Origin: Chloroflexota bacterium
GTDB lineage: Bacteria > Chloroflexota > Dehalococcoidia > Lucifugimonadales > Lucifugimonadaceae
Assembly (NCBI GenBank): GCA_024275195.1
Contig: JAJRZP010000035.1
Location: 1 to 38,777, forward strand
DNA length: 38,777 nt
Direction of reading: 5' to 3'
The notes beneath the pieces are model-generated. The model was not told the DNA's origin and searched no databases. It worked only from the letters and a program-made list of their open reading frames with translations. Position numbers and translations under genes: made by a program. Below are positions 26,035 through 34,368 of this stretch, piece by piece. Within the stretch, counting starts at the first letter, position 1, and every line of letters begins with the position of its first letter.

Positions 26035-26712
26035 CTAAGTAGTTTCTCCCCGTGAACGGAAACGATAGCCAACGTTCCACTGCGTCTCGATGAAGTGATT
26101 CGATACATCATCAATCTTGCTGCGGAGTCGCCTGATGTGTACATCGACAGTTCGAGTTCCGCCAAAGTAGTCGTACTCCCAAACACTCCGCAACAGGGAT
26201 TCGCGGCTGAATACTCGGCCGGGATTCGAAGCCAGGTATTTCAGGAGTTCATATTCCTTGTAGGTAAGATCGACCTTTCGGCCCTTCAGAGTGACCTCAT
26301 ACCGGTCGCAATCGATTGTCAGATCACCGTGCACGATGGTGTTTGGTGCATCGGTTGGAGTGTTTCTCGATAGTGCGATGTTCAGACGAAGCCCAACCTC
26401 CTCTGGAGTACAGGGGAGGAAACATACTTCGATCTCTTCCCGGGCAGCATTGATTCCTTCGAGAGAGACCACCGGCAGAACGACAACAACCGGAACTCCA
26501 GCATCGACAGCGGCATGGACCATTCCCGAAGGTCCCGCCATGCCGGTACCTGCGCCCCAGACCACGGCACCTTCAACGATAGAAGCTAATTCCTCTTTAC
26601 TCGTATCAGAGGTGAATTTCACGAGTTTTAGCGAGGAATCAAGCGCGCCGAGTCCCGCCGCGAGGCGCTCGGACTCTGCATCAGCAAACCCTAGAAGGGC
26701 TATAGAACTCAC
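26035..26712 (-). CDS. Orphan OmpR/PhoB-family regulator with degenerate receiver (GlnR-like)
   Basis: The 225-residue protein has a C-terminal OmpR/PhoB winged helix (about 128-220: LTYKEYELLKYLASNPGRVFSRESLL, TVDVHIRRLRSKI, VGYRF). The N-terminal 115 residues have the size and secondary-structure pattern of a receiver, but the segment where the phosphoacceptor Asp belongs reads GAVVWGAGTGMAG, and the switch Lys-Pro is replaced by FLPCTP. It cannot be an ordinary phosphorylated response regulator. No histidine kinase is adjacent. This architecture, together with the location upstream of glnA-gltBD on the same strand, recalls actinobacterial GlnR, which controls nitrogen genes. That function is inferred. 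The start is GTG. Confidence 0.8.
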   Translation of the reverse strand: MSSIALLGFADAESERLAAGLGALDSSLKLVKFTSDTSKEELASIVEGAVVWGAGTGMAGPSGMVHAAVDAGVPVVVVLPVVSLEGINAAREEIEVCFLPCTPEEVGLRLNIALSRNTPTDAPNTIVHGDLTIDCDRYEVTLKGRKVDLTYKEYELLKYLASNPGRVFSRESLLRSVWEYDYFGGTRTVDVHIRRLRSKIDDVSNHFIETQWNVGYRFRSRGETT

Positions 26713-26843
26713 TTGATTGCACCCGGATTCAGTAGCATGCCCGTGTTAAAAACCGGACCGTGCGCTGCTTCGACCAACGCACGCGCGTGTCATTAGCAAG
26801 ATACAGCGCATGCCGGCGAAGCAACCTAGGGTATTGGTTTGTG

Positions 26844-26854
26844 GTGAATTTCAC
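26844..26854. promoter_or_regulatory. Palindrome GTGAATTTCAC, operator candidate
   Basis: GTGAA and TTCAC are perfect arms around one T. Overlapping outer arms TTGTG and CACAA make the site look like a dimer binding site. It lies 132 bp upstream of the GlnR-like GTG start and about 60 bp upstream of the rpsL -35. Confidence 0.35.
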
Positions 26855-26915
26855 AACCTTTTGATATGCGTGGCGCGCTGCTGTGTCGATATTCGTAAAA
26901 TGACTTGATTTCTCG

Positions 26916-26945
26916 TTGACTTGCTGAGGCGGGGGTTCGTATACT
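26916..26945 (+). promoter_or_regulatory. Sigma70-type promoter of the ribosomal protein cluster
   Basis: TTGACT (26916-26921) and TATACT (26940-26945) are each 5/6 matches with an 18-bp spacer. Initiation near 26952 leaves a leader of about 60 nt before the TTG of rpsL. It is the only strong promoter I see ahead of the 22-gene cluster. Confidence 0.75.
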
Positions 26946-27012
26946 TACCCTTCGTGGCCTGATCAATATCGATTGGGTTCACTTTATTGTGACCTTTTTT
27001 CTGGACTGAATT

Positions 27013-27426
27013 TTGCCCACTATTAACCAACTGGTGCGAAAAGCGCGCAAGCAGAAGCGACGTAAGCCTAAGACGCCTGCGCTTCGTGTCGCGTTTAACT
27101 CGTTCTCGAGTCAGCAGGTTGAACTGAAGAAGGGAAGCCCGCAGAAACGCGGTGTTTGCCTTCAGGTTCGAACTGTGACACCGAAGAAGCCGAACTCGGC
27201 ACTTCGTAAGGTCGCTCGTGTGCGTTTGAGCAACGGCATGGAAGTTACTGCATACATTCCGGGTGAAGGCCATAACTTGCAGGAGCACTCAGTTGTGCTC
27301 ATTCGAGGTGGCAAGGTTCCGGATCTGCCGGGTGTGCGGTATCACATTGTTCGTGGAACGCTCGACACGTCGGGCGTCGAAGACCGGAAGCGCGGTCGTA
27401 GTAAGTACGGCACGGCAAAGAGCTAA
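27013..27426 (+). CDS. rpsL: 30S ribosomal protein S12
   Basis: S12 sits at the decoding centre. The 137-residue protein begins [15 protein letters not shown] and carries the conserved [18 protein letters not shown] loop, in which lysine changes give streptomycin resistance, and [20 protein letters not shown]. The Lys of TPKKPNSA is present, the susceptible form. The start is TTG, fixed by the family N-terminus; there is no strong Shine-Dalgarno (only GGACTGAA). It is the first gene after the promoter at 26916-26945. Confidence 0.98.
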   Translation: MPTINQLVRKARKQKRRKPKTPALRVAFNSFSSQQVELKKGSPQKRGVCLQVRTVTPKKPNSALRKVARVRLSNGMEVTAYIPGEGHNLQEHSVVLIRGGKVPDLPGVRYHIVRGTLDTSGVEDRKRGRSKYGTAKS

Positions 27427-27452
27427 TAACTAAAAATCTCTGTCAAAAACGA

Positions 27453-27479
27453 CCGCCTGTCTGGTAACCGGGTAGGCGG
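27453..27479 (+). terminator. Hairpin between rpsL and rpsG, possible attenuator
   Basis: CCGCCTGTCTGG (27453-27464) and CCGGGTAGGCGG (27468-27479) can pair over 12 positions including three G-U pairs, around a TAA loop. It is followed by CTTAGTTTGTC, a poor T-run, so it may attenuate, or protect or process mRNA, without full termination. Confidence 0.5.
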
Positions 27480-27542
27480 CTTAGTTTGTCAGGGACACTA
27501 TTTGATCAGTAGAGCGACGACAGCGAAAACGAAGGTAAAGAC

Positions 27543-28013
27543 ATGGCACGCAGGCGCCGCGCACAGCGCAGGCATATAGCTCCGGACCCCCAGTATGGGA
27601 GTGTGGAGCTGACCCGATTCATTAACCGCCTGATGATTGGCGGTAAAAAATCGGTTGCTCAGCGAGCGATGTACGAAGCCCTCGAAAAGCTCGAGAAAGA
27701 AACCGATAGGCCCGGCCTTGAGGTTTTCGAGCAGGCAGTACGTAACGCAATGCCTGCACTGGAAGTCAAGCCTCGCCGTGTAGGTGGTGCAACTTACCAG
27801 GTGCCGGTTGAAGTGCGCCCTGAACGCAGGGGCGCGCTGGCGCAGCGATGGCTGATAACAGCTGCGCGTGAGCGTTCAGGCAGGCCAATAGCCGACCGCC
27901 TGTACGCTGAGCTACTCGAAGCTTCCCGTGGTGGTGGAACCGCCGTCAGGAAGCGTGAGGACCTACACAGAATGGCCGAAGCCAACAGGGCCTTCGTTCA
28001 CTATCGCTGGTAG
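27543..28013 (+). CDS. rpsG: 30S ribosomal protein S7
   Basis: S7 nucleates assembly of the 30S head by binding the 3' domain of 16S rRNA. The 156-residue length is standard. Hallmarks are [51 protein letters not shown] and the terminal [15 protein letters not shown]. The ATG is preceded by GAAGG. It is 116 bp downstream of rpsL, with a hairpin in the gap, and 77 bp upstream of fusA. Confidence 0.98.
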   Translation: MARRRRAQRRHIAPDPQYGSVELTRFINRLMIGGKKSVAQRAMYEALEKLEKETDRPGLEVFEQAVRNAMPALEVKPRRVGGATYQVPVEVRPERRGALAQRWLITAARERSGRPIADRLYAELLEASRGGGTAVRKREDLHRMAEANRAFVHYRW

Positions 28014-28090
28014 GACCCGGCAAAATTTATTCAGCCGCAAAACCGCTCCGATGAAACTCTCACGGGGACGGAACGGATGGCAACTTAGAG

Positions 28091-30172
28091 ATGACAACTA
28101 CATCTGCAAAGAAAACCGACCTTAAGAAGGTACGGAACATAGGCTTTATCGCCCACATCGACGCTGGTAAGACCACAGTGACAGAGCGTGTACTCTTTTT
28201 CACGGGTGAAACTTACAAGATTGGCAATATCGATGAAGGCACCACGGTGATGGACTTCATGTCGCTCGAACGCGAACGTGGAATCACCATCGGTTCAGCC
28301 GCCACCAACGCCCAGTGGGCGGGTCATCAGGTCAATATCATCGACACCCCGGGTCACGTCGACTTCACTGCTGAAGTAGAGCGTAGCCTGCGCGTACTGG
28401 ATGGCGGGGTAGTTGTTCTTGAGTCTGTCTCCGGTGTGCAGCCGCAGTCAGAAACCGTCTGGCGTCAGGCCGACACATATAAAGTCCCACGCCTCATCTT
28501 CGTGAACAAGATGGACAGGCTAGGGGCGGATTTCAACTATGCAGTCAAGACTGTCCATGACCGTCTGGGTGCGAACGCAGTGCCAATCCAGATACCAATG
28601 GGGGCCGAGTCGGAGTTCGTAGGCTTGATCGACCTCGTTGGACAGAAGGCTTACTTCTACGAAGAGGCGGAAGCCGTTGAGCACAAGCTCATCGATATTC
28701 CAGCAGAGTATGCGGAAGCTGCCGAAGAAGCTCGGCAGCACCTCATCGAGAAAGTTGCCGAGACCGACGATGGTCTCATGGAAAAATTCCTTGAAGAAGA
28801 GGAAGTATCTGGCGACGAACTCAAAGCAGCGCTTCGTAGGGCGACTATCGATCTAAAGATCTTCCCGGTTTGCGTGGGTTCCGCACTACGGCACCGCGGA
28901 GTTCATCCGTTGCTCGATGCAGTGATCGACTATCTTCCCTCTCCACTCGACGTTGATTCGATCAAGGGCGTTGACCCTTCCGACGAATCTATTGAATTAG
29001 AGCGAAAGCCTTCTGTAGGCGATCCGATGTCGGCACTCGCTTTCAAGGTAGTTACCGACCCGCACGTTGGACGGCTCGTCTACCTGCGTGTCTACTCGGG
29101 AATCCTCGAGTCGGGCGTTAACATCTACAACTCAACAACACGTTCGAAAGAACGAATTGGTCGGCTCATGGTCATGCATGCCGACTCTCGTGAAGAGAAG
29201 AAGTTCGCAGGTCCCGGCGAAATCGTTGCCGCTATCGGTCTTAAAGACACGGTCACCGGTCATACTCTCTGTCCGCAGAGTGATCAGATTTCGCTTGAAA
29301 AGATTACATTCCCAGATCCAGTACTTTCGGTCGCAGTAGAACCAAAGACTCGAACCGATCAGGAAAAAATGTCAACCGCACTTGTTCGGCTGGCAGATGA
29401 AGACCCTACGCTCGTCGTCTCTAGCGACGAAGAGAGCGGACAGGTGATTCTTGCTGGAATGGGTGAGTTGCACCTCGACGTAATCGTCGAGCGAATGCGA
29501 CGAGAGTTTAATGTTGATGCAACGGTTGGCGCTCCCAGAGTCGCCTATCGAGAGACCGTCACCAGGGCAGCAACTGCCCAGGGCAAACTGGTCAAGCAGA
29601 CCGGTGGTCACGGACAGTTCGGTGACTGCACATTGCGACTTGAGCCAGTAGAAGCTGGCGCCGGGTTGCTGTTTGAATCAGAAATCACTGGTTCGACGCT
29701 ACCTCGTGAATACTTCCGGCCGATTGAGCAGGGCTTCCGCGAAGCCGCCCGGGCTGGTGTAATTGCCGGATACCCGGTAGTAGATATAAAAGCGGTACTT
29801 GTCGATGGCTCGTACCACGAAGTTGACTCTTCTGAAATGGCGTTCAAAGTGGCTGCCTCGATGGCATTCAAGTCTGCGATGAACAAGGGCAAACCTGCCC
29901 TTCTTGAGCCGATCATGAAGATCGAAGTTGTTACTCCTTCTGAATTCCTCGGTGATGTCCTTGGTGACTTGAACTCAAGGCGATCTCAGGTTCAGAACAT
30001 GGAATCCCGTGGGGAAGCGCAGGTAATCTCTGCGTTCATCCCTCTCGCGGAAACGTTCCAGTACGCCACGCATGTTCGTTCGATAACTACCGGTCGTGCC
30101 AGCTTCTCAATGGAGCTGGATCACTACTCGGCAGTACCCAGGAACGTTGCAGAGAAAGTGACAGGAAGCTAA
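28091..30172 (+). CDS. fusA: Elongation factor G
   Basis: EF-G is the GTPase that drives translocation of tRNA and mRNA. The 693-residue protein has the P-loop AHIDAGKT at 21-28, the switch region RERGITI at 61-67, DTPGH at 85-89 and NKMD at 139-142. Domains II to V follow, with GGHGQFGD, the domain IV loop and the C-terminal GDLNSRRSQVQNMESRG. Length and motif order are those of the canonical factor and not of the tetracycline-resistance type. The 3' neighbour is rpsJ after only 3 bp: tuf, which normally follows fusA, is not present in this window. Confidence 0.98.
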   Translation: MTTTSAKKTDLKKVRNIGFIAHIDAGKTTVTERVLFFTGETYKIGNIDEGTTVMDFMSLERERGITIGSAATNAQWAGHQVNIIDTPGHVDFTAEVERSLRVLDGGVVVLESVSGVQPQSETVWRQADTYKVPRLIFVNKMDRLGADFNYAVKTVHDRLGANAVPIQIPMGAESEFVGLIDLVGQKAYFYEEAEAVEHKLIDIPAEYAEAAEEARQHLIEKVAETDDGLMEKFLEEEEVSGDELKAALRRATIDLKIFPVCVGSALRHRGVHPLLDAVIDYLPSPLDVDSIKGVDPSDESIELERKPSVGDPMSALAFKVVTDPHVGRLVYLRVYSGILESGVNIYNSTTRSKERIGRLMVMHADSREEKKFAGPGEIVAAIGLKDTVTGHTLCPQSDQISLEKITFPDPVLSVAVEPKTRTDQEKMSTALVRLADEDPTLVVSSDEESGQVILAGMGELHLDVIVERMRREFNVDATVGAPRVAYRETVTRAATAQGKLVKQTGGHGQFGDCTLRLEPVEAGAGLLFESEITGSTLPREYFRPIEQGFREAARAGVIAGYPVVDIKAVLVDGSYHEVDSSEMAFKVAASMAFKSAMNKGKPALLEPIMKIEVVTPSEFLGDVLGDLNSRRSQVQNMESRGEAQVISAFIPLAETFQYATHVRSITTGRASFSMELDHYSAVPRNVAEKVTGS

Positions 30173-30175
30173 GGA

Positions 30176-30484
30176 ATGCCAGGACAGAAAATTCGCATAG
30201 TCCTAAAAGCGTTCGATCACCGAGTTTTGGACATCTCGGCTCAGCAGATCATGGAAACTGCCGAGCGAACGGGTGCCCAAACAGCAGGACCAGTGCCTTT
30301 GCCGACAGCAAAGCGCCGATTCACTGTGATTCGAGGACCTCACGTTCACAAAGACTCCCGAGAGTATTTTGAGTTGCGTGTACACAAGCGCCTTATCGAT
30401 ATCCTTGAACCCAGTTCGAAGACGATCGATTCGCTGACACGACTCAACGTACCCGCTGGCGTTGATATCGCTATCAAGCTCTAG
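30176..30484 (+). CDS. rpsJ: 30S ribosomal protein S10
   Basis: S10 (NusE) is a 30S head protein and also partners NusB in antitermination. The 102-residue protein starts [19 protein letters not shown] and includes the loop [39 protein letters not shown]. The gene starts 3 bp after fusA, so translation may be coupled, and its ribosome binding site (AGGAAGC) is within the end of fusA. Confidence 0.98.
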   Translation: MPGQKIRIVLKAFDHRVLDISAQQIMETAERTGAQTAGPVPLPTAKRRFTVIRGPHVHKDSREYFELRVHKRLIDILEPSSKTIDSLTRLNVPAGVDIAIKL

Positions 30485-30517
30485 AGCCAAACAGTAAATG
30501 GTAAGCAAGTAAACGAA

Positions 30518-31141
30518 ATGACTATCGCTGGACTTCTCGGTCGAAAGATCGGAATGACAACCTACTACCACGACGACGGAACTGCAGAATCAGTTACGGC
30601 GGTCGAGGTCGGCCCTTGCGTCGTAACCCAGGTGAAGACCCAGGCTCGCGATGGCTACGATGCTGTTCAGGTCGGCTTCCTGGAAGCGAGCAAGCTCAAT
30701 CAGGCCGAGGCAGGGCATCAATCCCGGTCCGGTGGAAAGTTCTCTCATCTCCAGGAGTTCAAGGCTGACGACCTCGGTGAGTTCGAAGTAGGCCAGGAAC
30801 TTAAGGCCGATGTATTTGAAGTTGGAGAACCGATCAAAGTGATCGGTACCTCCAAAGGTAAGGGATTCGCCGGGGTTGTACGCAGGTACAACTTCCGTGG
30901 TGGACCGAAAACGCACGGACAGTCTGACCGACACCGTGCACCGGGCTCAATCGGCGCCGGTTCGTCTCCGGGCCGCGTATGGCCGGGAACCCGAATGGGT
31001 GGGCACTACGGTGTCGACAGAGTCACTGTCAAAGGGCTCAGGGTCGTGGCTGCTGATGTTGAAAAAAACGTTGTACTGGTTCGGGGCTCCATTCCGGGTG
31101 CTACGAACGGCATAGTTCGAATCGAGAAGCAGAGCAAATAA
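30518..31141 (+). CDS. rplC: 50S ribosomal protein L3
   Basis: L3 starts 50S assembly and approaches the peptidyl-transferase centre. The 207-residue protein opens GLLGRKIGMTTYY and has the conserved extension GPKTHGQSDRHRAPGSIG followed by GRVWPGTRMGGHYG. The TAA stop shares its last base with the ATG of rplD, indicating coupled translation. Confidence 0.97.
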   Translation: MTIAGLLGRKIGMTTYYHDDGTAESVTAVEVGPCVVTQVKTQARDGYDAVQVGFLEASKLNQAEAGHQSRSGGKFSHLQEFKADDLGEFEVGQELKADVFEVGEPIKVIGTSKGKGFAGVVRRYNFRGGPKTHGQSDRHRAPGSIGAGSSPGRVWPGTRMGGHYGVDRVTVKGLRVVAADVEKNVVLVRGSIPGATNGIVRIEKQSK

Positions 31142-31779
31142 TGGATCTGCAAGTAAAAGACAACAAAGGAAAAGTCGTCGGATCAGTCGCAGCGAGCGAT
31201 CAGGTCTGGCGCGCCGAGAGTAACGATGCGCTCCTGCATCAGGTCGTCGTGGCCCAGCAGGCGAACAAGCGGCGCGGTACTCAGGACACCCAGACGCGTG
31301 CGGAAGTTACATTTTCCACAAAGAAGATTCGACCGCAGAAAGGCACCGGACAAGCTCGACAGGGAAGTCGGCGTTCACCGGTACGAGTGGGCGGTGGCGT
31401 TGCTCACGGACCACACCCACGGAGCTACCGCCAGCGCCTCCCTAAAAAGATGCGAAGGCAGGCGTTGCGTGTAGCTCTTTCTGAGAAGATTCGAGACGAG
31501 GCGATAACTGTTCTCGATTCGCTAGAAATCAAAACCCCAAAGAGCAGCACCATTCGTGATTTGATTGCAGCTTTCGAGCTCAAGGGGCGAACGTTGATCG
31601 TTACAGGCTCGACCGACCAGAATGTGGTCAAGTCGGCAAATAACATTCCGGGGGTTGAGGTTCAGACTGCTGCGCTCATGAATCCGTTGGAAACTACAAG
31701 CGTCCCGAACCTCATCATTACCCAGGAAGCTCTTGAGACTATCGACAGTCTCTGGGGATCTGACGGAGGCAAAGAGTAA
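31141..31779 (+). CDS. rplD: 50S ribosomal protein L4
   Basis: L4 lines the exit tunnel, and in enterobacteria represses the S10 operon. The 212-residue protein has the tunnel-loop region KIRPQKGTGQARQGSRRSPVRVGGGVAHGP and the C-terminal LIITQEALETIDSLW. It overlaps its neighbours by one base on both sides (TAATG at each junction). I see no S10-leader-like structure upstream of rpsJ for autoregulation. Confidence 0.97.
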   Translation: MDLQVKDNKGKVVGSVAASDQVWRAESNDALLHQVVVAQQANKRRGTQDTQTRAEVTFSTKKIRPQKGTGQARQGSRRSPVRVGGGVAHGPHPRSYRQRLPKKMRRQALRVALSEKIRDEAITVLDSLEIKTPKSSTIRDLIAAFELKGRTLIVTGSTDQNVVKSANNIPGVEVQTAALMNPLETTSVPNLIITQEALETIDSLWGSDGGKE

Positions 31780-32063
31780 TGACCCTCGCTCGAGTTCTGC
31801 GCCGCCCCATCGTTACCGAGAAAAGTACGCTTCTCAGCGAACAGGGTCGCTATGTGTTCGAAGTCGATTCCGGCGCAAGCAAGCACGATATTGCAAAAGC
31901 GGTCGAATGGGCGTTCGATGTCAAGGTCGTCAAGGTCAACACCCTGACCGTCCCCGGCAAAGTAAAGCGATACGGTCGGCGACCGTCGAAGCGGCCTGAC
32001 TGGAAAAAGGCGATCGTTTCACTTCAGGCTGGCGATACTATTCAGTTGTTCGAGGGGGCCTAA
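31779..32063 (+). CDS. rplW: 50S ribosomal protein L23
   Basis: L23 forms the docking site at the tunnel exit for trigger factor and SRP. The 94-residue protein has the standard segments LRRPIVTEKST, RYVFEVDSGASKHDIAKAVEWAFDVKVVKVNT and the DWKKAIVSLQAGDTIQLFEG ending. It overlaps rplD by one base and rplB begins 3 bp later. Confidence 0.97.
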   Translation: MTLARVLRRPIVTEKSTLLSEQGRYVFEVDSGASKHDIAKAVEWAFDVKVVKVNTLTVPGKVKRYGRRPSKRPDWKKAIVSLQAGDTIQLFEGA

Positions 32064-32066
32064 GGG

Positions 32067-32894
32067 ATGGGACTGAAGGAATATAAGCCTACGTCTCCTG
32101 GTCGTCGCGATACCGTCGCCGACGACTACAAGGACATCACGACAAGCAAGCCTGAAAAGTCCCTTCTCGCTCCGTTGAGCAAGAAGGGTGGAAGAAACAA
32201 CCGTGGGCGGGTGACGGTTCGGCACCGCGGTGGTGGGCACAAGCGTCGCTACCGAATTGTCGACTTCAAGCGTGAAAAGCCCGGTACAGCCACGGTGATG
32301 TCGATCGAGTACGATCCAAACCGAACGGCCAGGATCGCCCTTGTGCGATTTGAAGATGGCATCAAGCGATACATTGTTGCGCCGAACGGTGTGGCTGTTG
32401 GTGACACCGTTGCGAGCGGCGAGGATGTTCCTGTAACCACAGGTAACACCCGGCCGTTGGGAACGCTTCCAACCGGTACGCTCGTTCACAATATCGAGGT
32501 AACGCCCGGCAAGGGCGGTCAGATGGCGAAAAGTGCCGGTGCAGTGGCTCAGGTCATGGCTCATGAATCGGGTTACACGCTTGTCCGGCTACCGTCGGGC
32601 GAGATGAGGCGTTTACTGAGCAACTGCTTTGCGACTGTGGGTCAGGTTTCAAATCTTGATCACAAAAACGAAAAACTGGGTAAAGCTGGCCGTAATCGCC
32701 ACCGTGGCCGTCGCCCAACAGTTCGTGGATCGGTGATGAGCCCGGCAGCTCATCCGCATGGTGGTGGTGAAGGTCGTTCTGGTATCGGAATGCCCGGTCC
32801 GAAAACTCCATGGGGCAAGCCTGCACTTGGCAAGCGGACGCGCCGAAACAAGAGCACGAATAAATTTATCTTGAGGCGGAGGTATGACCGCTAG
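32067..32894 (+). CDS. rplB: 50S ribosomal protein L2
   Basis: L2 is needed for subunit joining and peptidyl transfer. The 275-residue protein starts [14 protein letters not shown] and has [21 protein letters not shown], and the region [15 protein letters not shown], whose histidine is conserved and lies near the peptidyl-transferase centre. The length is typical. It follows rplW after 3 bp, and rpsS begins 37 bp downstream. Confidence 0.98.
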   Translation: MGLKEYKPTSPGRRDTVADDYKDITTSKPEKSLLAPLSKKGGRNNRGRVTVRHRGGGHKRRYRIVDFKREKPGTATVMSIEYDPNRTARIALVRFEDGIKRYIVAPNGVAVGDTVASGEDVPVTTGNTRPLGTLPTGTLVHNIEVTPGKGGQMAKSAGAVAQVMAHESGYTLVRLPSGEMRRLLSNCFATVGQVSNLDHKNEKLGKAGRNRHRGRRPTVRGSVMSPAAHPHGGGEGRSGIGMPGPKTPWGKPALGKRTRRNKSTNKFILRRRYDR

Positions 32895-32931
32895 AAACCG
32901 TCAGGTTTATGGCAGTCGAGACGAATAACAG

Positions 32932-33210
32932 ATGTCACGGTCAATCAAAAAGGGTCCATACGTCGACCCGAAGCTGATGAAAAAGGTAGCTGCAATCCAG
33001 GCTGCCGGGTCACGTAACGTGATCCGAACTTGGGCTCGCGCCTCAATGATCATGCCTGAGATGGTTGGTCTAACGATTGCTGTTCACGACGGTCGTCGGT
33101 TCATACCAGTTCTTATAACTGAAAACATGGTTGGTCACAGGCTCGGTGAGTTTGCACCAACTCGTACCTTCCGTGGGCACGTTGGTAGGTCCGATCGGAC
33201 AACGGGATAG
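32932..33210 (+). CDS. rpsS: 30S ribosomal protein S19
   Basis: S19 binds the 16S rRNA head with S13. The 92-residue protein begins [19 protein letters not shown] and has the conserved [28 protein letters not shown] and [15 protein letters not shown]. rplV follows after 2 bp. Confidence 0.98.
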   Translation: MSRSIKKGPYVDPKLMKKVAAIQAAGSRNVIRTWARASMIMPEMVGLTIAVHDGRRFIPVLITENMVGHRLGEFAPTRTFRGHVGRSDRTTG

Positions 33211-33212
33211 TC

Positions 33213-33548
33213 ATGGCGATAGCACGAACTAAAAACGTAGGTATTTCTGATTACAAGCTCCGGCTGGTGATGGATCAGATACGCGGCAAGATGGTTGTCG
33301 ATGCATTCCCAATGCTTCGATTTATGACCAGTCCTGCTGCTGCCGAAATCCTGAAGATTCTCAAGGCTGCGACCGCCAACGCCGAGAACAACGATCTCCA
33401 GTCACGCGATGACTTGAAGATAGTTCGGATTACAGCCGATAAAGCCACTTGGGTTCGACGTTTCAGGCCGAAGGCCCGGGGTCGAGTCGGTGCATTTGAC
33501 CGTCCGACATCGCACATTACGATCGAAGTTGATGAGGTAAGAATTTAG
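33213..33548 (+). CDS. rplV: 50S ribosomal protein L22
   Basis: L22 reaches into the exit tunnel with a beta-hairpin. The 111-residue protein includes SDYKLRLVMDQIRGKMVVDA, LKILKAATANAENN and the hairpin VRRFRPKARGRVGAFDRPTSHITIEV, with normal loop length. In the hairpin, RGRVGAFDRPTS differs in detail from the common RGRANRIRKRTS. It is tightly packed between rpsS and rpsC. Confidence 0.96.
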   Translation: MAIARTKNVGISDYKLRLVMDQIRGKMVVDAFPMLRFMTSPAAAEILKILKAATANAENNDLQSRDDLKIVRITADKATWVRRFRPKARGRVGAFDRPTSHITIEVDEVRI

Positions 33549-33550
33549 AT

Positions 33551-34366
33551 ATGGGTCAGAAAACACACCCGATCGGGTTCCGCCTCGGCGGCGTGCAGGA
33601 TTGGCGAGCGCACTGGTTCGCAAGTAAAGGCTCGGACTACCGACGCCTTACCGAAGAGGATCAAAAGATACGCGGGTTGATCACCGAACGATATGCGGAG
33701 TCTGGTGCGATTTCACGAGTGGAGATCGAGCGCGGTGCGCAGGATCTTGTAGTGACGATCAACACTGCTCGACCGGGCATCATCATCGGAAGAGGCGGTA
33801 CGCGGGTAGATGAGCTTCGAAGCGATCTCGAAAAGCTAACTGAGAAGCGATCACGCCTGAATATTCAGGAGATCCGTCAGCCAGAACTCGATGCGACCCT
33901 CGTCGGTCAGTCGATCGCTGAGCAGCTTGAGCGTCGTGTCGCCTACCGTCGTGCGGTTCGGCTTGCGATGCAGCGCACGATGCAGTCGGGAGCGCTTGGT
34001 ATCAAGGTTGTTGTTGCTGGTCGGCTGGGTGGTGCGGAAATCGCTCGGACAGACAAGCAAAAGGAAGGGCGAACGCCGCTCCACACGTTGCGCGCTCAGA
34101 TCGATTTCGCAGTATCGGAAGCAAAGACGACCTTCGGTGTTGTTGGCATCAAGGTATGGATCTACACGGGCGACATGATTCCATCGGCCGAGAACCTTCG
34201 GGCACGCTCGATGGCAAGGCTCTCACTTGGTGCTTCTCAAGAAGGCCAGGGCCAGGGAAGCCAGGGTGGAAACAAATCCTCGGGCGGTGGCCGCTCGGGT
34301 GGTCGGGGTTCCTCGTCAAAAACACGTCAGGGCGGTGATGCGTCCGCTGGTGGAGGCGGTAAGTAG
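33551..34366 (+). CDS. rpsC: 30S ribosomal protein S3 with Gly/Ser-rich C-terminal tail
   Basis: S3 lines the mRNA entry channel. The core is standard: MGQKTHPIGFRLG at the start, KH-domain loop GRGG at 80-83, and the C-terminal domain GIKVVVAGRLGGAEIART and GVVGIKVWIYTGD. The protein then continues for about 44 residues (228-271) of Gly, Ser, Gln, Lys and Arg with no hydrophobic residues to speak of, ending GGGGK. The usual bacterial S3 stops near residues 210-235. The tail would project from the solvent side of the 30S head and is probably disordered. Confidence 0.97.
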   Translation: MGQKTHPIGFRLGGVQDWRAHWFASKGSDYRRLTEEDQKIRGLITERYAESGAISRVEIERGAQDLVVTINTARPGIIIGRGGTRVDELRSDLEKLTEKRSRLNIQEIRQPELDATLVGQSIAEQLERRVAYRRAVRLAMQRTMQSGALGIKVVVAGRLGGAEIARTDKQKEGRTPLHTLRAQIDFAVSEAKTTFGVVGIKVWIYTGDMIPSAENLRARSMARLSLGASQEGQGQGSQGGNKSSGGGRSGGRGSSSKTRQGGDASAGGGGK

Positions 34367-34368
34367 CC

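Larger units (their letters stand above)
26713..27012. other. Divergent intergenic region between the GlnR-like gene and rpsL
   Basis: These 300 bp separate two divergent genes. They contain the rpsL promoter at 26916-26945 and an 11-bp palindrome GTGAA-T-TTCAC at 26844-26854, flanked by TTGTG/CACAA arms, that may be an operator for the regulator gene. I find no RNA gene or frame of interest. A promoter for the leftward gene should be here but no good hexamer pair is evident. Confidence 0.55.

Noticed and set aside
26851-27288. 145-codon minus-strand frame spanning the rpsL promoter and gene
   Set aside because: It covers the promoter and the S12 coding region on the wrong strand; rpsL explains the sequence fully.
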